From positions 18,105 to 82,104 of the forward strand of contig JAUNPJ010000004.1 in assembly GCA_030536755.1 (NCBI GenBank): a DNA stretch of 64,000 bases, given 5' to 3'. Shown one piece after another: positions 17,134 through 25,001 of the stretch. Numbering within the stretch: position 1 is the stretch's first letter; every line of letters begins with the position of its first letter. The DNA is from Eubacteriales bacterium. GTDB lineage: Bacteria > Bacillota > Clostridia > Lachnospirales > Lachnospiraceae. Made by a program: the position numbers and the translations under genes. The notes below the pieces were generated by a model that was not told where the DNA came from, searched no databases, and saw nothing but the letters and a program-made list of their open reading frames with translations.

Positions 17134-17967
17134 ATGAGTGAAATGAGTATCAAAGATTTAAAAAATCAGGCGACAGACCTGCGCAAAAAAGTTATCAAAA
17201 TGATTTATGAAGCACAGTCCGGACATCCAGGCGGATCTCTTTCCGCAGCAGACTTCGTGACAGCCTGCTACTTCAAAGAAATGAACCTTGACCCGAAAAA
17301 TCCGAAATGGGAAGACAGAGACCGTTTCATCTTATCCAAAGGTCATGTTTGCCCGATTCAGTATGCAGCACTGGCAACTTTGGGATTCTTTGACGAGGAA
17401 GTTCTTGCTACACTTCGTAAAGAGGGTTCCATCCTTCAGGGACATCCGGATATGAAAAAATGCCCTGGTATCGACATCTCCACAGGTTCTCTCGGACAGG
17501 GACTTGCCTGCGGCGTTGGAATGGGTGTTGTAGCAAAAGCTGACAACAAAGATTACCGTGTATTCGTAGTAGTCGGTGACGGTGAGTGTCAGGAAGGTGA
17601 AATCTGGGAGGCAGCTCAGACAGCCAACAAATACAAACTGGACAACCTGATCGTATTCGTAGACAACAACAACCTGCAGCTGGATGGTACGACAGATGAG
17701 GTTATGCCGAACATCAATTTAGGTAAAAAATTCGAAGCATTCGGATTTGAGACATTTGACATTGACGGACACAATATGGAAGAAATCGTTGCAACACTGG
17801 ACAAGATCCGTGCATCCAAGAATGGAAAGCCAAAATGCATCTTCGCAAACACGGTAAAAGGAAAAGGCGTATCCTTCATGGAGAATCAGTGCGGATGGCA
17901 CGGTGTGGCACCAAACAAGGAACAGTATGAACAGGCAATGAAAGAATTAGATGCTCAGTATATCTAA
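17134..17967 (+). CDS. Transketolase, N-terminal (TPP-binding) subunit
   Basis: 277 residues corresponding to the first domain of transketolase. Seen: SGHPGGSLSAADFV, SKGHVCPIQYAAL, GQGLACGVGMGV, and the TPP/magnesium motif GDGECQEGEIWEA...DNNNLQLDG. Split N- and C-terminal genes are common in Firmicutes and archaea; together they move two-carbon ketol units. This pair sits in one operon with a TRAP transporter and before an SDR dehydrogenase, so it is probably a pathway-specific transketolase and not the pentose-phosphate enzyme. The donor sugar is not identifiable. AGGAGAAAAAATATT precedes ATG 17134. Confidence 0.93.
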   Translation: MSEMSIKDLKNQATDLRKKVIKMIYEAQSGHPGGSLSAADFVTACYFKEMNLDPKNPKWEDRDRFILSKGHVCPIQYAALATLGFFDEEVLATLRKEGSILQGHPDMKKCPGIDISTGSLGQGLACGVGMGVVAKADNKDYRVFVVVGDGECQEGEIWEAAQTANKYKLDNLIVFVDNNNLQLDGTTDEVMPNINLGKKFEAFGFETFDIDGHNMEEIVATLDKIRASKNGKPKCIFANTVKGKGVSFMENQCGWHGVAPNKEQYEQAMKELDAQYI

Positions 17968-17988
17968 TGAGATGAAGGAGGAACAGCA

Positions 17989-18918
17989 ATGAGTGAGATT
18001 AAGAAAGCAACCCGTGAGGGATTTGGTGAAGAGATCGTTAAATTAGGAAAAAAAGACAACAAGATTTATGTAGTGGACGTAGATATAGGTAAATCCTGCA
18101 AAACAGGTGAGTTCCGCAAAGAACTTCCAGAGCAGTACTTTAACGTAGGTATTGCAGAGCAGAACGCAGCAGGTGTGGCAGCAGGTATGGCAACATGCGG
18201 AAAAGTTCCTTTCGTCGTTACTTACGCAGTATTTGGTTCTTTGAGAATGTGTGAGATGATCCGTCAGGAAATCTGCTATCCGAACCTGAATGTGAAGATC
18301 GCATGCTCCCACGGCGGTGTAACACCGGCCAATGACGGTGCAAGCCATCAGTGTATTGAGGACCTTGGTGTACTGAGAACACTGCCAAATATGACAGTCG
18401 TAATGCCGGCAGATTATGTTTCCGCTAAGAAACTGGTAGCAGCTTCTGCTGAGATGTATGGCCCATGCTACTTAAGATTTACAAGAGATTCCATTCCGGT
18501 CATCTATGATGAGGATGCTGAGTTTGTCATTGGTAAGGCAAACAAACTGAAAGAAGGTAAAGATGTGGCAATCATAGCAAACGGCGATACCGTATGCATC
18601 GCTCTGAAAGCAGCAGAGCAGCTTGAGGCTGAGGGAATCAGTGTAAAACTGTTTGATATGCACACAATCAAACCTCTCGATGTCGATGCAGTAAAAGAAT
18701 GTATGGAAATCGGCAAGATCATCACAGTCGAAGATCACAACATCATCAACGGTCTTGGCGGAGCTGTCTGCGAAGTAGCAGCAGAACAGGGAAATACAAT
18801 CGTAAAACGTATCGGTATCCAGGATCAGTTCGGACAGTCTGCTCCATATGAGAGACTGCTGGAGATGAATGGAATCACAGTTGAAAATATTGTTAACACA
18901 GCAAAAACATTGATGTAA
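17989..18918 (+). CDS. Transketolase, C-terminal (pyrimidine-binding) subunit
   Basis: 309 residues covering the middle and C-terminal transketolase domains. Seen: FVVTYAVFGSLRMCEMIRQE, CSHGGVTPANDGASHQ, FNVGIAEQNAAGVAAGMA with the catalytic Glu that activates TPP, and the C-terminal domain LFDMHTIKPLD...ITVEDHNIINGLGGAV. It starts 21 bp after the N-terminal subunit behind GGAGG. Family certain; physiological substrate open. Confidence 0.93.
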   Translation: MSEIKKATREGFGEEIVKLGKKDNKIYVVDVDIGKSCKTGEFRKELPEQYFNVGIAEQNAAGVAAGMATCGKVPFVVTYAVFGSLRMCEMIRQEICYPNLNVKIACSHGGVTPANDGASHQCIEDLGVLRTLPNMTVVMPADYVSAKKLVAASAEMYGPCYLRFTRDSIPVIYDEDAEFVIGKANKLKEGKDVAIIANGDTVCIALKAAEQLEAEGISVKLFDMHTIKPLDVDAVKECMEIGKIITVEDHNIINGLGGAVCEVAAEQGNTIVKRIGIQDQFGQSAPYERLLEMNGITVENIVNTAKTLM

Positions 18919-18931
18919 TTTTGCTCCAATG

Positions 18932-18959
18932 CATCATATGTTAGTCATAAGTTGAACTG
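18932..18959 (+). promoter_or_regulatory. Second copy of the candidate GntR operator
   Basis: 28-bp motif CATCA...GTTA..CATAAG.TGAAC.G, identical at about 21 of 28 positions to 14246-14273. It lies 142 bp before the SDR gene. Confidence 0.5.
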
Positions 18960-18960
18960 A

Positions 18961-19007
18961 TGCGGCAGTTGGCCCTCTCTCATTCACACCCCCGCCAGTC
19001 TGCCGCA
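18961..19007 (+). other. Stem-loop in the SDR leader
   Basis: TGCGGCAG (18961-18968) and CTGCCGCA (19000-19007) form a perfect 8-bp stem around a C-rich loop. Followed by A, not T, on the plus strand, so it is not a standard terminator of the transketolase operon; a processing or leader hairpin is more likely. Confidence 0.45.
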
Positions 19008-19100
19008 AAAAAGAAAAAAGGGAAAACAGCAAAACAAAGGGAAAAAGGAAAAAGGTATTTCATTATATAGAACGCAAAAATAGAAAAGGAGAATAAAATC

Positions 19101-19859
19101 ATGTTTGAATTTGATGGTCAGGTAGTAATCGTAACTGGAAGTGGTTCTGCAAAAGGAATCGGCAAAACAATCGCAAAGAGCTTTGTTGAGCAGGGCGCAT
19201 CTGTTGTAATCGCAGATATGAACGAAGAAGGTGTCAATGCAACAGTAGAAGAAATCAAAGCTATGGGCGGAGACGCAATGGGCGTTGTTGTAAATGTTAC
19301 AAATAAAGATTCCGTAGATGCTATGGTACAGGCTGTTCTCGATAAATATGGAAAGATCGATGTACTGGTTAACAACGCTGGTATTTCTCAGAAAGTAACG
19401 GTAGAAGATATGACAGCAGACGATATGAGAAGAATCTTCGAGGTAAATATGGTAGGTCTGTTCCTGTGCACACAGGCAGTTATGAAACCAATGCGCGCTG
19501 CAAAATACGGAAGAATCGTAAACCTGTCTTCTGTATCCGGTAAAAGAGGCGGCGGTGTCTTTGGAGGAGCTCACTATTCTGCTTCCAAAGCTGCTGTTCT
19601 GGCATTTTCGAAAAACCTTTCCAGAGAAATTTCTGCGGAAGGTGTTACAATCAACAGCGTTTGCCCAGGTCTGATCAACACAGAAATCTGGAAATCTCTT
19701 CCGAAGGAAGATGCAGACAAAGTAATCGATGGAATTCCGATGGGACGTCCGGGTGAGACAAAAGAAGTAGCAGCAGCAATCGTATTCCTGGCATCCAAAG
19801 AGGCTTCTTATATTACAGGTGAAGAAATCGACATCAACGGCGGATCTCATATGGATTAA
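19101..19859 (+). CDS. Short-chain dehydrogenase/reductase (SDR), FabG-like
   Basis: 252-residue classical SDR. Cofactor motif TGSGSAKGIGKT; ADMN after the second beta strand favours NAD(H); NNAG, the catalytic Ser in NLSSVSG, and YSASK with the catalytic Tyr and Lys. The C-terminus VFLASKEASYITGEEIDINGG is typical. It most likely oxidises or reduces a hydroxyl of the solute taken up by the neighbouring TRAP system, so that transketolase can act, but this is inference from location and the shared upstream motif. A hydroxysteroid role was considered and is not supported. Confidence 0.88.
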   Translation: MFEFDGQVVIVTGSGSAKGIGKTIAKSFVEQGASVVIADMNEEGVNATVEEIKAMGGDAMGVVVNVTNKDSVDAMVQAVLDKYGKIDVLVNNAGISQKVTVEDMTADDMRRIFEVNMVGLFLCTQAVMKPMRAAKYGRIVNLSSVSGKRGGGVFGGAHYSASKAAVLAFSKNLSREISAEGVTINSVCPGLINTEIWKSLPKEDADKVIDGIPMGRPGETKEVAAAIVFLASKEASYITGEEIDINGGSHMD

Positions 19860-19932
19860 TATTGTCTGATTTTTTGGGACACCAGTTTTGTATTTTCCTG
19901 TATATTTTATGTAAGATATCGGATGTTCGATA

Positions 19933-19961
19933 TTGACAAAATAATCACAAATCCTTAAAAT
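19933..19961 (+). promoter_or_regulatory. Promoter of the gntR-type regulator gene
   Basis: TTGACA (19933-19938), 17 bases, TAAAAT (19956-19961). Immediately upstream is the dyad ATATCG-gatgtt-CGATAT (about 19915-19932), a possible operator. Confidence 0.65.
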
Positions 19962-20030
19962 AATCTCAATAAAACAAATAAACAAAGAAATATCTCAATA
20001 TATCTGGAAGAGTGAAGAGGAATGTAGGAC

Positions 20031-20732
20031 ATGGTGAATCTCAAAAAAATCAACAATAAGTCAATGGTGCAGCAGGTGATCGACCGCCTGACACAGGCAA
20101 TACTGGACAAGCAGCTTCGTCCGGGAGATAAAATTCCGACAGAGACAGAACTGGCTGAGAGTCTCGGAATTGGAAGAAGTACAGTTAGAGAGGCTATCAA
20201 AATACTGGTTTACATAGGTGTTCTGGAGATAAGAAGAGCAGAAGGAACCTATGTATGCGAAGGCTTTTCAGAGAGCATGATCGACCCGATGATTTACGGC
20301 ATTATTCTCTGCAAAGAAGAGGATTATGACAGCCTGATGGAACTTCGGGAAATGACAGAAGTGTCTGTCCTGCATCTTGCAATCCTGAAAAACGACGAAG
20401 AAGGATTTGCGAAGGTCACAGAAAAACTTGCAGCACTGAAAGAAGAATTCCTGAAAGAAGACTACGATGTAGACAGGGCCTTTGAGGCCGACAACGAATT
20501 TCATGATGCGGTTATGGCAATGGGCCATAATTCGCTCATGGAAAAAATCAACGGAATTGTAAGAATGCTGACGTATTCTATGCGTAAAGACAGCGTTGCG
20601 CACATGATAAAAAGCGGAAGAGGTCAGGAACTGTATGCAGCCCATGAACGGATTTGCGAAATCATTAAAAATAAGGATGAGAGTAATCTGTACGAGGCAA
20701 TACAGGAGACCTATTTTGTAGAAGAAAAATAA
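20031..20732 (+). CDS. GntR family transcriptional regulator, FCD (FadR-type) subfamily
   Basis: 233 residues. Winged helix-turn-helix at about 10-75 (LRPGDKIPTETELAESLGIGRSTVREAIKIL), then an all-helical FCD ligand domain beginning DSLMELREMTEVSVLHLAI, with FHDAVMAMGHNSLM. FCD regulators commonly sense small organic acids or sugar acids, in agreement with a TRAP substrate. Last gene of the TRAP-transketolase-SDR locus and the obvious candidate for binding the 28-bp motif found twice in it. It has its own promoter and terminator. Confidence 0.92.
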   Translation: MVNLKKINNKSMVQQVIDRLTQAILDKQLRPGDKIPTETELAESLGIGRSTVREAIKILVYIGVLEIRRAEGTYVCEGFSESMIDPMIYGIILCKEEDYDSLMELREMTEVSVLHLAILKNDEEGFAKVTEKLAALKEEFLKEDYDVDRAFEADNEFHDAVMAMGHNSLMEKINGIVRMLTYSMRKDSVAHMIKSGRGQELYAAHERICEIIKNKDESNLYEAIQETYFVEEK

Positions 20733-20764
20733 TCTTACTATTTGTGAATAAATCAACCTAATTT

Positions 20765-20812
20765 ATGTAAGAGGGCGGGGACAGCTAGAAGTCTCTGCCT
20801 TCTTACATTTTT
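20765..20812 (+). terminator. Terminator after the gntR-type gene
   Basis: A long stem runs from ATGTAAGA-GGC-GGGAC to GTCTC-GCC-TCTTACAT with small bulges and is followed by T-rich sequence. Confidence 0.82.
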
Positions 20813-20822
20813 CTGATGGCAT

Positions 20823-20861
20823 AATTTTGGCTAAGTTACTGTGAACGGAGTGAACAGTAAC
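20823..20861 (+). repeat. Right-end fragment of the 143-bp MITE
   Basis: 39 bases from AATTTTGGC to GAACAGTAAC match the right end of the MITE copies at 3671 and 13240. The left two thirds is absent. Confidence 0.78.
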
Positions 20862-20901
20862 TAATTATGAATCCGTACATATAAAGTTTATGAATTATTC
20901 A

Positions 20902-20930
20902 TTGTTAATTTGGCGGTAAAGTGGTAAAAT
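20902..20930 (+). promoter_or_regulatory. secA promoter
   Basis: TTGTTA (20902-20907), 17 bases, TAAAAT (20925-20930). Confidence 0.6.
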
Positions 20931-20951
20931 AAATTGATATATGTTTGATAT

Positions 20952-20974
20952 GTGTGCCATGGCACACTTTTTTT
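20952..20974 (+). terminator. Terminator-like hairpin inside the secA leader
   Basis: The perfect palindrome GTGTGCCATGGCACAC is followed by seven T. It lies downstream of the best promoter and 30 bases before the secA start, so it could attenuate secA transcription. Confidence 0.65.
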
Positions 20975-21003
20975 CGCAAATTTGAAAGTAGGAGTTTAAA
21001 GGC

Positions 21004-23568
21004 ATGAGTATTATGACAAAGCTATTTGGTACTCACAGTGAGCGTGAAGTAAAACGTATCATTGGTACCGTAGATAAGATAGAAGCACTGAGACCTCAGA
21101 TGATCGAGTTGAGTGATGAGGAACTGCAGGGCAAAACAAGAGAATTCAAAAAGCGTCTTGGCGAGGGAGAGACACTGGATGACATTTTGCCGGAAGCATA
21201 TGCGACTGTCCGTGAGGCAGCAAGACGAGTGTTGAATATGGAACATTATCGTGTGCAGCTGATCGGCGGCGTGATTCTGCATCAGGGACGTATCGCCGAG
21301 ATGCGCACCGGTGAGGGTAAAACACTTGTTTCCACACTTCCGGCGTATCTGAATGCGCTGGAAGGAAAAGGTGTTCACATTGTCACGGTCAATGATTATC
21401 TGGCAGAGCGTGATGCGGAGTGGATGGGTAAGGTTCATGAATTCCTTGGTCTGAAGGTTGGTGTCGTTCTCAATCCGATGAAAAATGACGAGAGAAGAGA
21501 ACAGTATGCCTGTGATATTACTTATATCACCAACAACGAACTTGGTTTTGACTATCTGCGTGACAACATGGTTATTTATAAAGAGCAGCTGGTACAGAGA
21601 GAATTAAATTATGCCATCATCGATGAGGTGGACTCCGTACTGATTGATGAGGCCCGTACACCGCTGATTATTTCCGGACAGAGCGGAAAATCCACAAAAC
21701 TTTATGAAGTATGTGACATTCTGGCACATCAGCTGCAGCGAGGCGAAGCCAGCGGCGAGATGACGAAGATGGCAGCGATTATGGGTGAGGAGATTACCGA
21801 GACAGGTGATTTCATTGTCAATGAGAAAGACAAGATTGTAACGCTGACTGCCGATGGCGTGAAGAAAGTAGAGAAATTCTTCAACATTGAGAATCTGTCT
21901 GATCCGGAGAATCTGGAGATTCAGCATAATGTGGATCTGGCGCTTCGTGCCAACAACCTGATGTTCCGTGACCAGGATTATGTCGTAAAAGATGATGAAG
22001 TTCTGATTGTTGATGAATTTACCGGACGTATTATGCCGGGACGCCGTTATTCCGATGGTCTGCATCAGGCGATTGAGGCGAAAGAGCATGTGAAGGTAAA
22101 ACGTGAGAGTAAGACGCTCGCAACGATCACATTCCAGAATTTCTTTAACAAATATAAGAAAAAAGCCGGTATGACAGGTACGGCTCTTACCGAAGAAAAA
22201 GAGTTCCGTGATATTTACGGTATGGATGTTGTAGAGATTCCGACGAACCGTCCGGTACAGCGTGTGGATCTCGATGATGCCGTATATATGACAAAGAAAG
22301 AAAAATATAAAGCAGTTGTGGAGGCAGTTAAAGAGGCTCATGCAAAACAGCAGCCTGTACTGGTTGGTACGATTACCATCGAGACTTCGGAACTCCTCAG
22401 CAAAATGCTCCGCAAGGAAGGTATCCAGCATACGGTATTGAACGCAAAATTCCATGAGAAAGAGGCTGAGATCGTGGCAAAAGCCGGAGAATCCGGTGCT
22501 GTTACGATTGCTACCAACATGGCAGGACGTGGTACCGATATTAAGCTTGATGACGTATCCAAAGAAGCAGGCGGTCTGAAGATTATCGGTACAGAGCGTC
22601 ATGAATCAAGACGTATTGATAACCAGCTGCGTGGCCGTTCCGGACGTCAGGGTGATCCGGGTGAGTCCAGATTTTACATTTCTCTGGAAGATGATCTGAT
22701 GCGTTTGTTTGGTTCTGAGCGTCTGATGGGTGTGTTCAATTCTCTTGGCGTTGCTGAGAATGAGCAGATTGAACACAAAATGCTCTCCAGTGCGATTGAG
22801 AAGGCACAGATGAAAATCGAGAGCAACAACTATGGAATCCGTAAAAATCTGTTGGATTACGATGCGGTCAACAATGAGCAGCGTGAGATTATTTACAAAG
22901 AGCGCCGCCGCGTACTTGATGGAGAAAACATGCGCGATGCGATTTATAATATGATCACAGATATTGCAGACAATACGGTTGATATGTGCTTCAGTGATGA
23001 CGTAGATCAGGAAGACTGGGATCTTCATGAGTTCAACTCTGTCATGACGCAGATTATTCCGGTGCAGCCACTGAAATGGGACGTTATTAAGGATAAGAAG
23101 AAAAATGAGATCAAACACGATCTGAAAGAAGAGGCTGTAAAGCTTTATGAAATGAAAGAAGCAGAGTTCCCGGAGCCGGAACAGCTTCGTGAGCTGGAGC
23201 GTGTGGTTCTTCTGAAAGTCATTGACAATAAATGGATGGATCACATTGATGACATGGATCAGCTCCGTCAGGGTATTGGACTGCAGGCATACGGACAGAA
23301 GGACCCTGTTGTTGAGTATAAAATGAGTGCATACGAGATGTTTAATGCTATGACACAGGCAATCCAGGAGGATACCGTTCGTCTGCTGTATCATGTTCGT
23401 GTAGAACAGAAGATTGAGCGTGAGCAGGTGGCACAGGTGACTGGAACGAATAAGGATGACAGTGCGCATAAGCCGGTGCAGCGCAAGGAAGAGAAGGTAT
23501 ATCCGAATGATCCTTGTCCATGCGGAAGCGGTAAAAAATATAAACAGTGCTGTGGCCGTAAAAAATAA
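21004..23568 (+). CDS. secA: Preprotein translocase ATPase SecA
   Basis: Motor ATPase that drives secretory proteins through SecYEG. The 854 residues are full length. Seen: Walker A region [17 protein letters not shown] near residue 100, [14 protein letters not shown], the DEAD-like [65 protein letters not shown], and the C-terminal SEC-C zinc motif [14 protein letters not shown]. Start follows AGGAGTTTAAAGGC. The only secA in the window, housekeeping type, with a possible attenuator in the leader. Confidence 0.98.
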   Translation: MSIMTKLFGTHSEREVKRIIGTVDKIEALRPQMIELSDEELQGKTREFKKRLGEGETLDDILPEAYATVREAARRVLNMEHYRVQLIGGVILHQGRIAEMRTGEGKTLVSTLPAYLNALEGKGVHIVTVNDYLAERDAEWMGKVHEFLGLKVGVVLNPMKNDERREQYACDITYITNNELGFDYLRDNMVIYKEQLVQRELNYAIIDEVDSVLIDEARTPLIISGQSGKSTKLYEVCDILAHQLQRGEASGEMTKMAAIMGEEITETGDFIVNEKDKIVTLTADGVKKVEKFFNIENLSDPENLEIQHNVDLALRANNLMFRDQDYVVKDDEVLIVDEFTGRIMPGRRYSDGLHQAIEAKEHVKVKRESKTLATITFQNFFNKYKKKAGMTGTALTEEKEFRDIYGMDVVEIPTNRPVQRVDLDDAVYMTKKEKYKAVVEAVKEAHAKQQPVLVGTITIETSELLSKMLRKEGIQHTVLNAKFHEKEAEIVAKAGESGAVTIATNMAGRGTDIKLDDVSKEAGGLKIIGTERHESRRIDNQLRGRSGRQGDPGESRFYISLEDDLMRLFGSERLMGVFNSLGVAENEQIEHKMLSSAIEKAQMKIESNNYGIRKNLLDYDAVNNEQREIIYKERRRVLDGENMRDAIYNMITDIADNTVDMCFSDDVDQEDWDLHEFNSVMTQIIPVQPLKWDVIKDKKKNEIKHDLKEEAVKLYEMKEAEFPEPEQLRELERVVLLKVIDNKWMDHIDDMDQLRQGIGLQAYGQKDPVVEYKMSAYEMFNAMTQAIQEDTVRLLYHVRVEQKIEREQVAQVTGTNKDDSAHKPVQRKEEKVYPNDPCPCGSGKKYKQCCGRKK

Positions 23569-23582
23569 ATAATAAAAAAAAG

Positions 23583-23627
23583 AAACTTCCTGAAAAGTAT
23601 GAATTAGATACTTTTCAGGAAGTTTTT
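23583..23627. terminator. Bidirectional terminator between secA and the ROK gene
   Basis: AAACTTCCTGAAAAGTAT and its exact complement form an 18-bp perfect stem (23583-23600 with 23608-23625) with A- and T-runs at the ends. The stop codon of the convergent ROK gene lies in the 7-base loop, so the right arm is also coding. Confidence 0.93.
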
Positions 23628-24737
23628 TATATAGGGGAGTGCGACACCTGTAGCTGGTGCAAATTCGCCGTAGTGATTCAGCTTGAATTTGGTATGCCCA
23701 AGAGGATACGGCAATTTTTGCTGAACCAGTTCTTTCAGGAGCTCGACATCCTCTTCGTGTAAGAATGGTGCAAGATAACCGCTCAGTACAATGTCGCAAT
23801 CCAGAATTACCATCATATTGCGGACAGCCGCTGCCAGGTTGTCCATATAGGTAAGCCAGATTTCTTTGCTTTGTCTGTCTCCGTTTCGCAGGCGGAAGAA
23901 GAAGTTTTCCGTGTCCGTACCGGCAGCCTGTTCCAGTCGATCGAGGGAACAGTAAGTCTCAAGACATCCTCTTTTGCCGCAGTAGCACAGCGGTCCGTCT
24001 TCTCTCAGCTGCATATGTTCCAGAACGCCGCTTCGCAAATTGAGACCGTAATGAATCTTGCCGTTCATGATGATCGCGCCGCCAATATTGTGATTTAAGA
24101 TAAAAATAATGGCATCCTGCAGGGACGGATCCTGCCAGAGTTCTGTGGCGGCTGTGGCGGTAGAGTCATGTTCCAGACGGCAGGTGTAAGGAATGTAGGC
24201 ACTGAGATCGGAAAAAGTCATTCCCTCGCAGTTGAGGATTCGGCCATCCTCCATGTACTGCCCATCGGCAGATACAAGACCCTGAACCGCAATTCCCACA
24301 CCGAGAATCCTGCTTTGGAGTTCTTCCGGTAAACCAGCGATGAAACGCTGTGTACTCTCGCCGAGCATTTTGTAATAACCTTCCTCTGCAAAAAAGCGGA
24401 CAGACAATGTTTGTTTCTGGAGGATTTCTCCGTACAGATCAATGGCAACAAAGTGCAGGCGGTCTTTCAGAATATCAATACCGATAGCAATGGCGGCTGT
24501 GGGAACAATGCTGTAAGCGTTGGCCTTTCTTCCTCCGGTAGATTGATACTGACCGGTAATGGTGATCAGACCTTCTGCCTCCAGCAGTTTCAGATTCTGT
24601 GTGACAGTCGTCAGACTCATTTGCAGTTCCGCTGCAATCTCCTGTTTTGAAATAGAATGTTTTTCATATATTTTCTCATAGACTCTGCTCTTATTATACT
24701 TGCGTACCTCAAGAGTAGTCATTCCTGTTTTGTTCAT
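23604..24737 (-). CDS. ROK family transcriptional regulator (XylR/NagC-like)
   Basis: 377 residues. N-terminal winged helix-turn-helix (about 15-75: SISKQEIAAELQMSLTTVTQNLKLLEAEGLI) and a C-terminal ROK domain (about 80-377) with the zinc-binding CYCGKRGCLETYC. The ATP-binding DxGxT motif of ROK kinases is missing (GIDILKDRL instead), so it is a regulator and not a sugar kinase. It diverges from the polyol dehydrogenase gene at 25002 and probably controls it through the dyads in the gap. Its last codons are inside the secA terminator hairpin. Confidence 0.9.
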   Translation of the reverse strand: MNKTGMTTLEVRKYNKSRVYEKIYEKHSISKQEIAAELQMSLTTVTQNLKLLEAEGLITITGQYQSTGGRKANAYSIVPTAAIAIGIDILKDRLHFVAIDLYGEILQKQTLSVRFFAEEGYYKMLGESTQRFIAGLPEELQSRILGVGIAVQGLVSADGQYMEDGRILNCEGMTFSDLSAYIPYTCRLEHDSTATAATELWQDPSLQDAIIFILNHNIGGAIIMNGKIHYGLNLRSGVLEHMQLREDGPLCYCGKRGCLETYCSLDRLEQAAGTDTENFFFRLRNGDRQSKEIWLTYMDNLAAAVRNMMVILDCDIVLSGYLAPFLHEEDVELLKELVQQKLPYPLGHTKFKLNHYGEFAPATGVALPYIKNFLKSI

Positions 24738-24894
24738 AGCTACCTCCAGTTGTTCTGATGTATCGTCTTATTGACATTACATCCAATATTACTAGTTTAT
24801 AATATTTTCCGGAATTCATCAACTATTTTGCCTAAGAAACAGGATGGGTAAAAAATGCACAAAATTTTATAATATTTTTTGGAAAAATTATCAA

Positions 24895-24946
24895 TTGCGT
24901 TTTATGAAAAAATAGAGTATAACTAACTTATGAACAATAGTTATAC
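24895..24946 (+). promoter_or_regulatory. Promoter and operator-like dyad before the polyol dehydrogenase gene
   Basis: TTGCGT (24895-24900), 17 bases, TATAAC (24918-24923). The perfect inverted repeat GTATAACTA (24917-24925) / TAGTTATAC (24938-24946) covers the -10 box and start point. A second dyad, AATATTA...TAATATT, lies nearer the divergent ROK gene (about 24784-24805). Otherwise this 264-bp gap is A/T-rich. Confidence 0.6.
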
Positions 24947-25001
24947 GAAAGACAAAATTAAAACTAACAAAGAAAATGTGAGCGTAGAAAGGAGAAGAAG
25001 G

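Noticed and set aside
14316-20732. Known sulfoquinovose or apiose transketolase pathway
   Set aside because: The transketolase pair is compatible, but the required isomerase, kinase and hydrolase genes are absent, so no named pathway is claimed.
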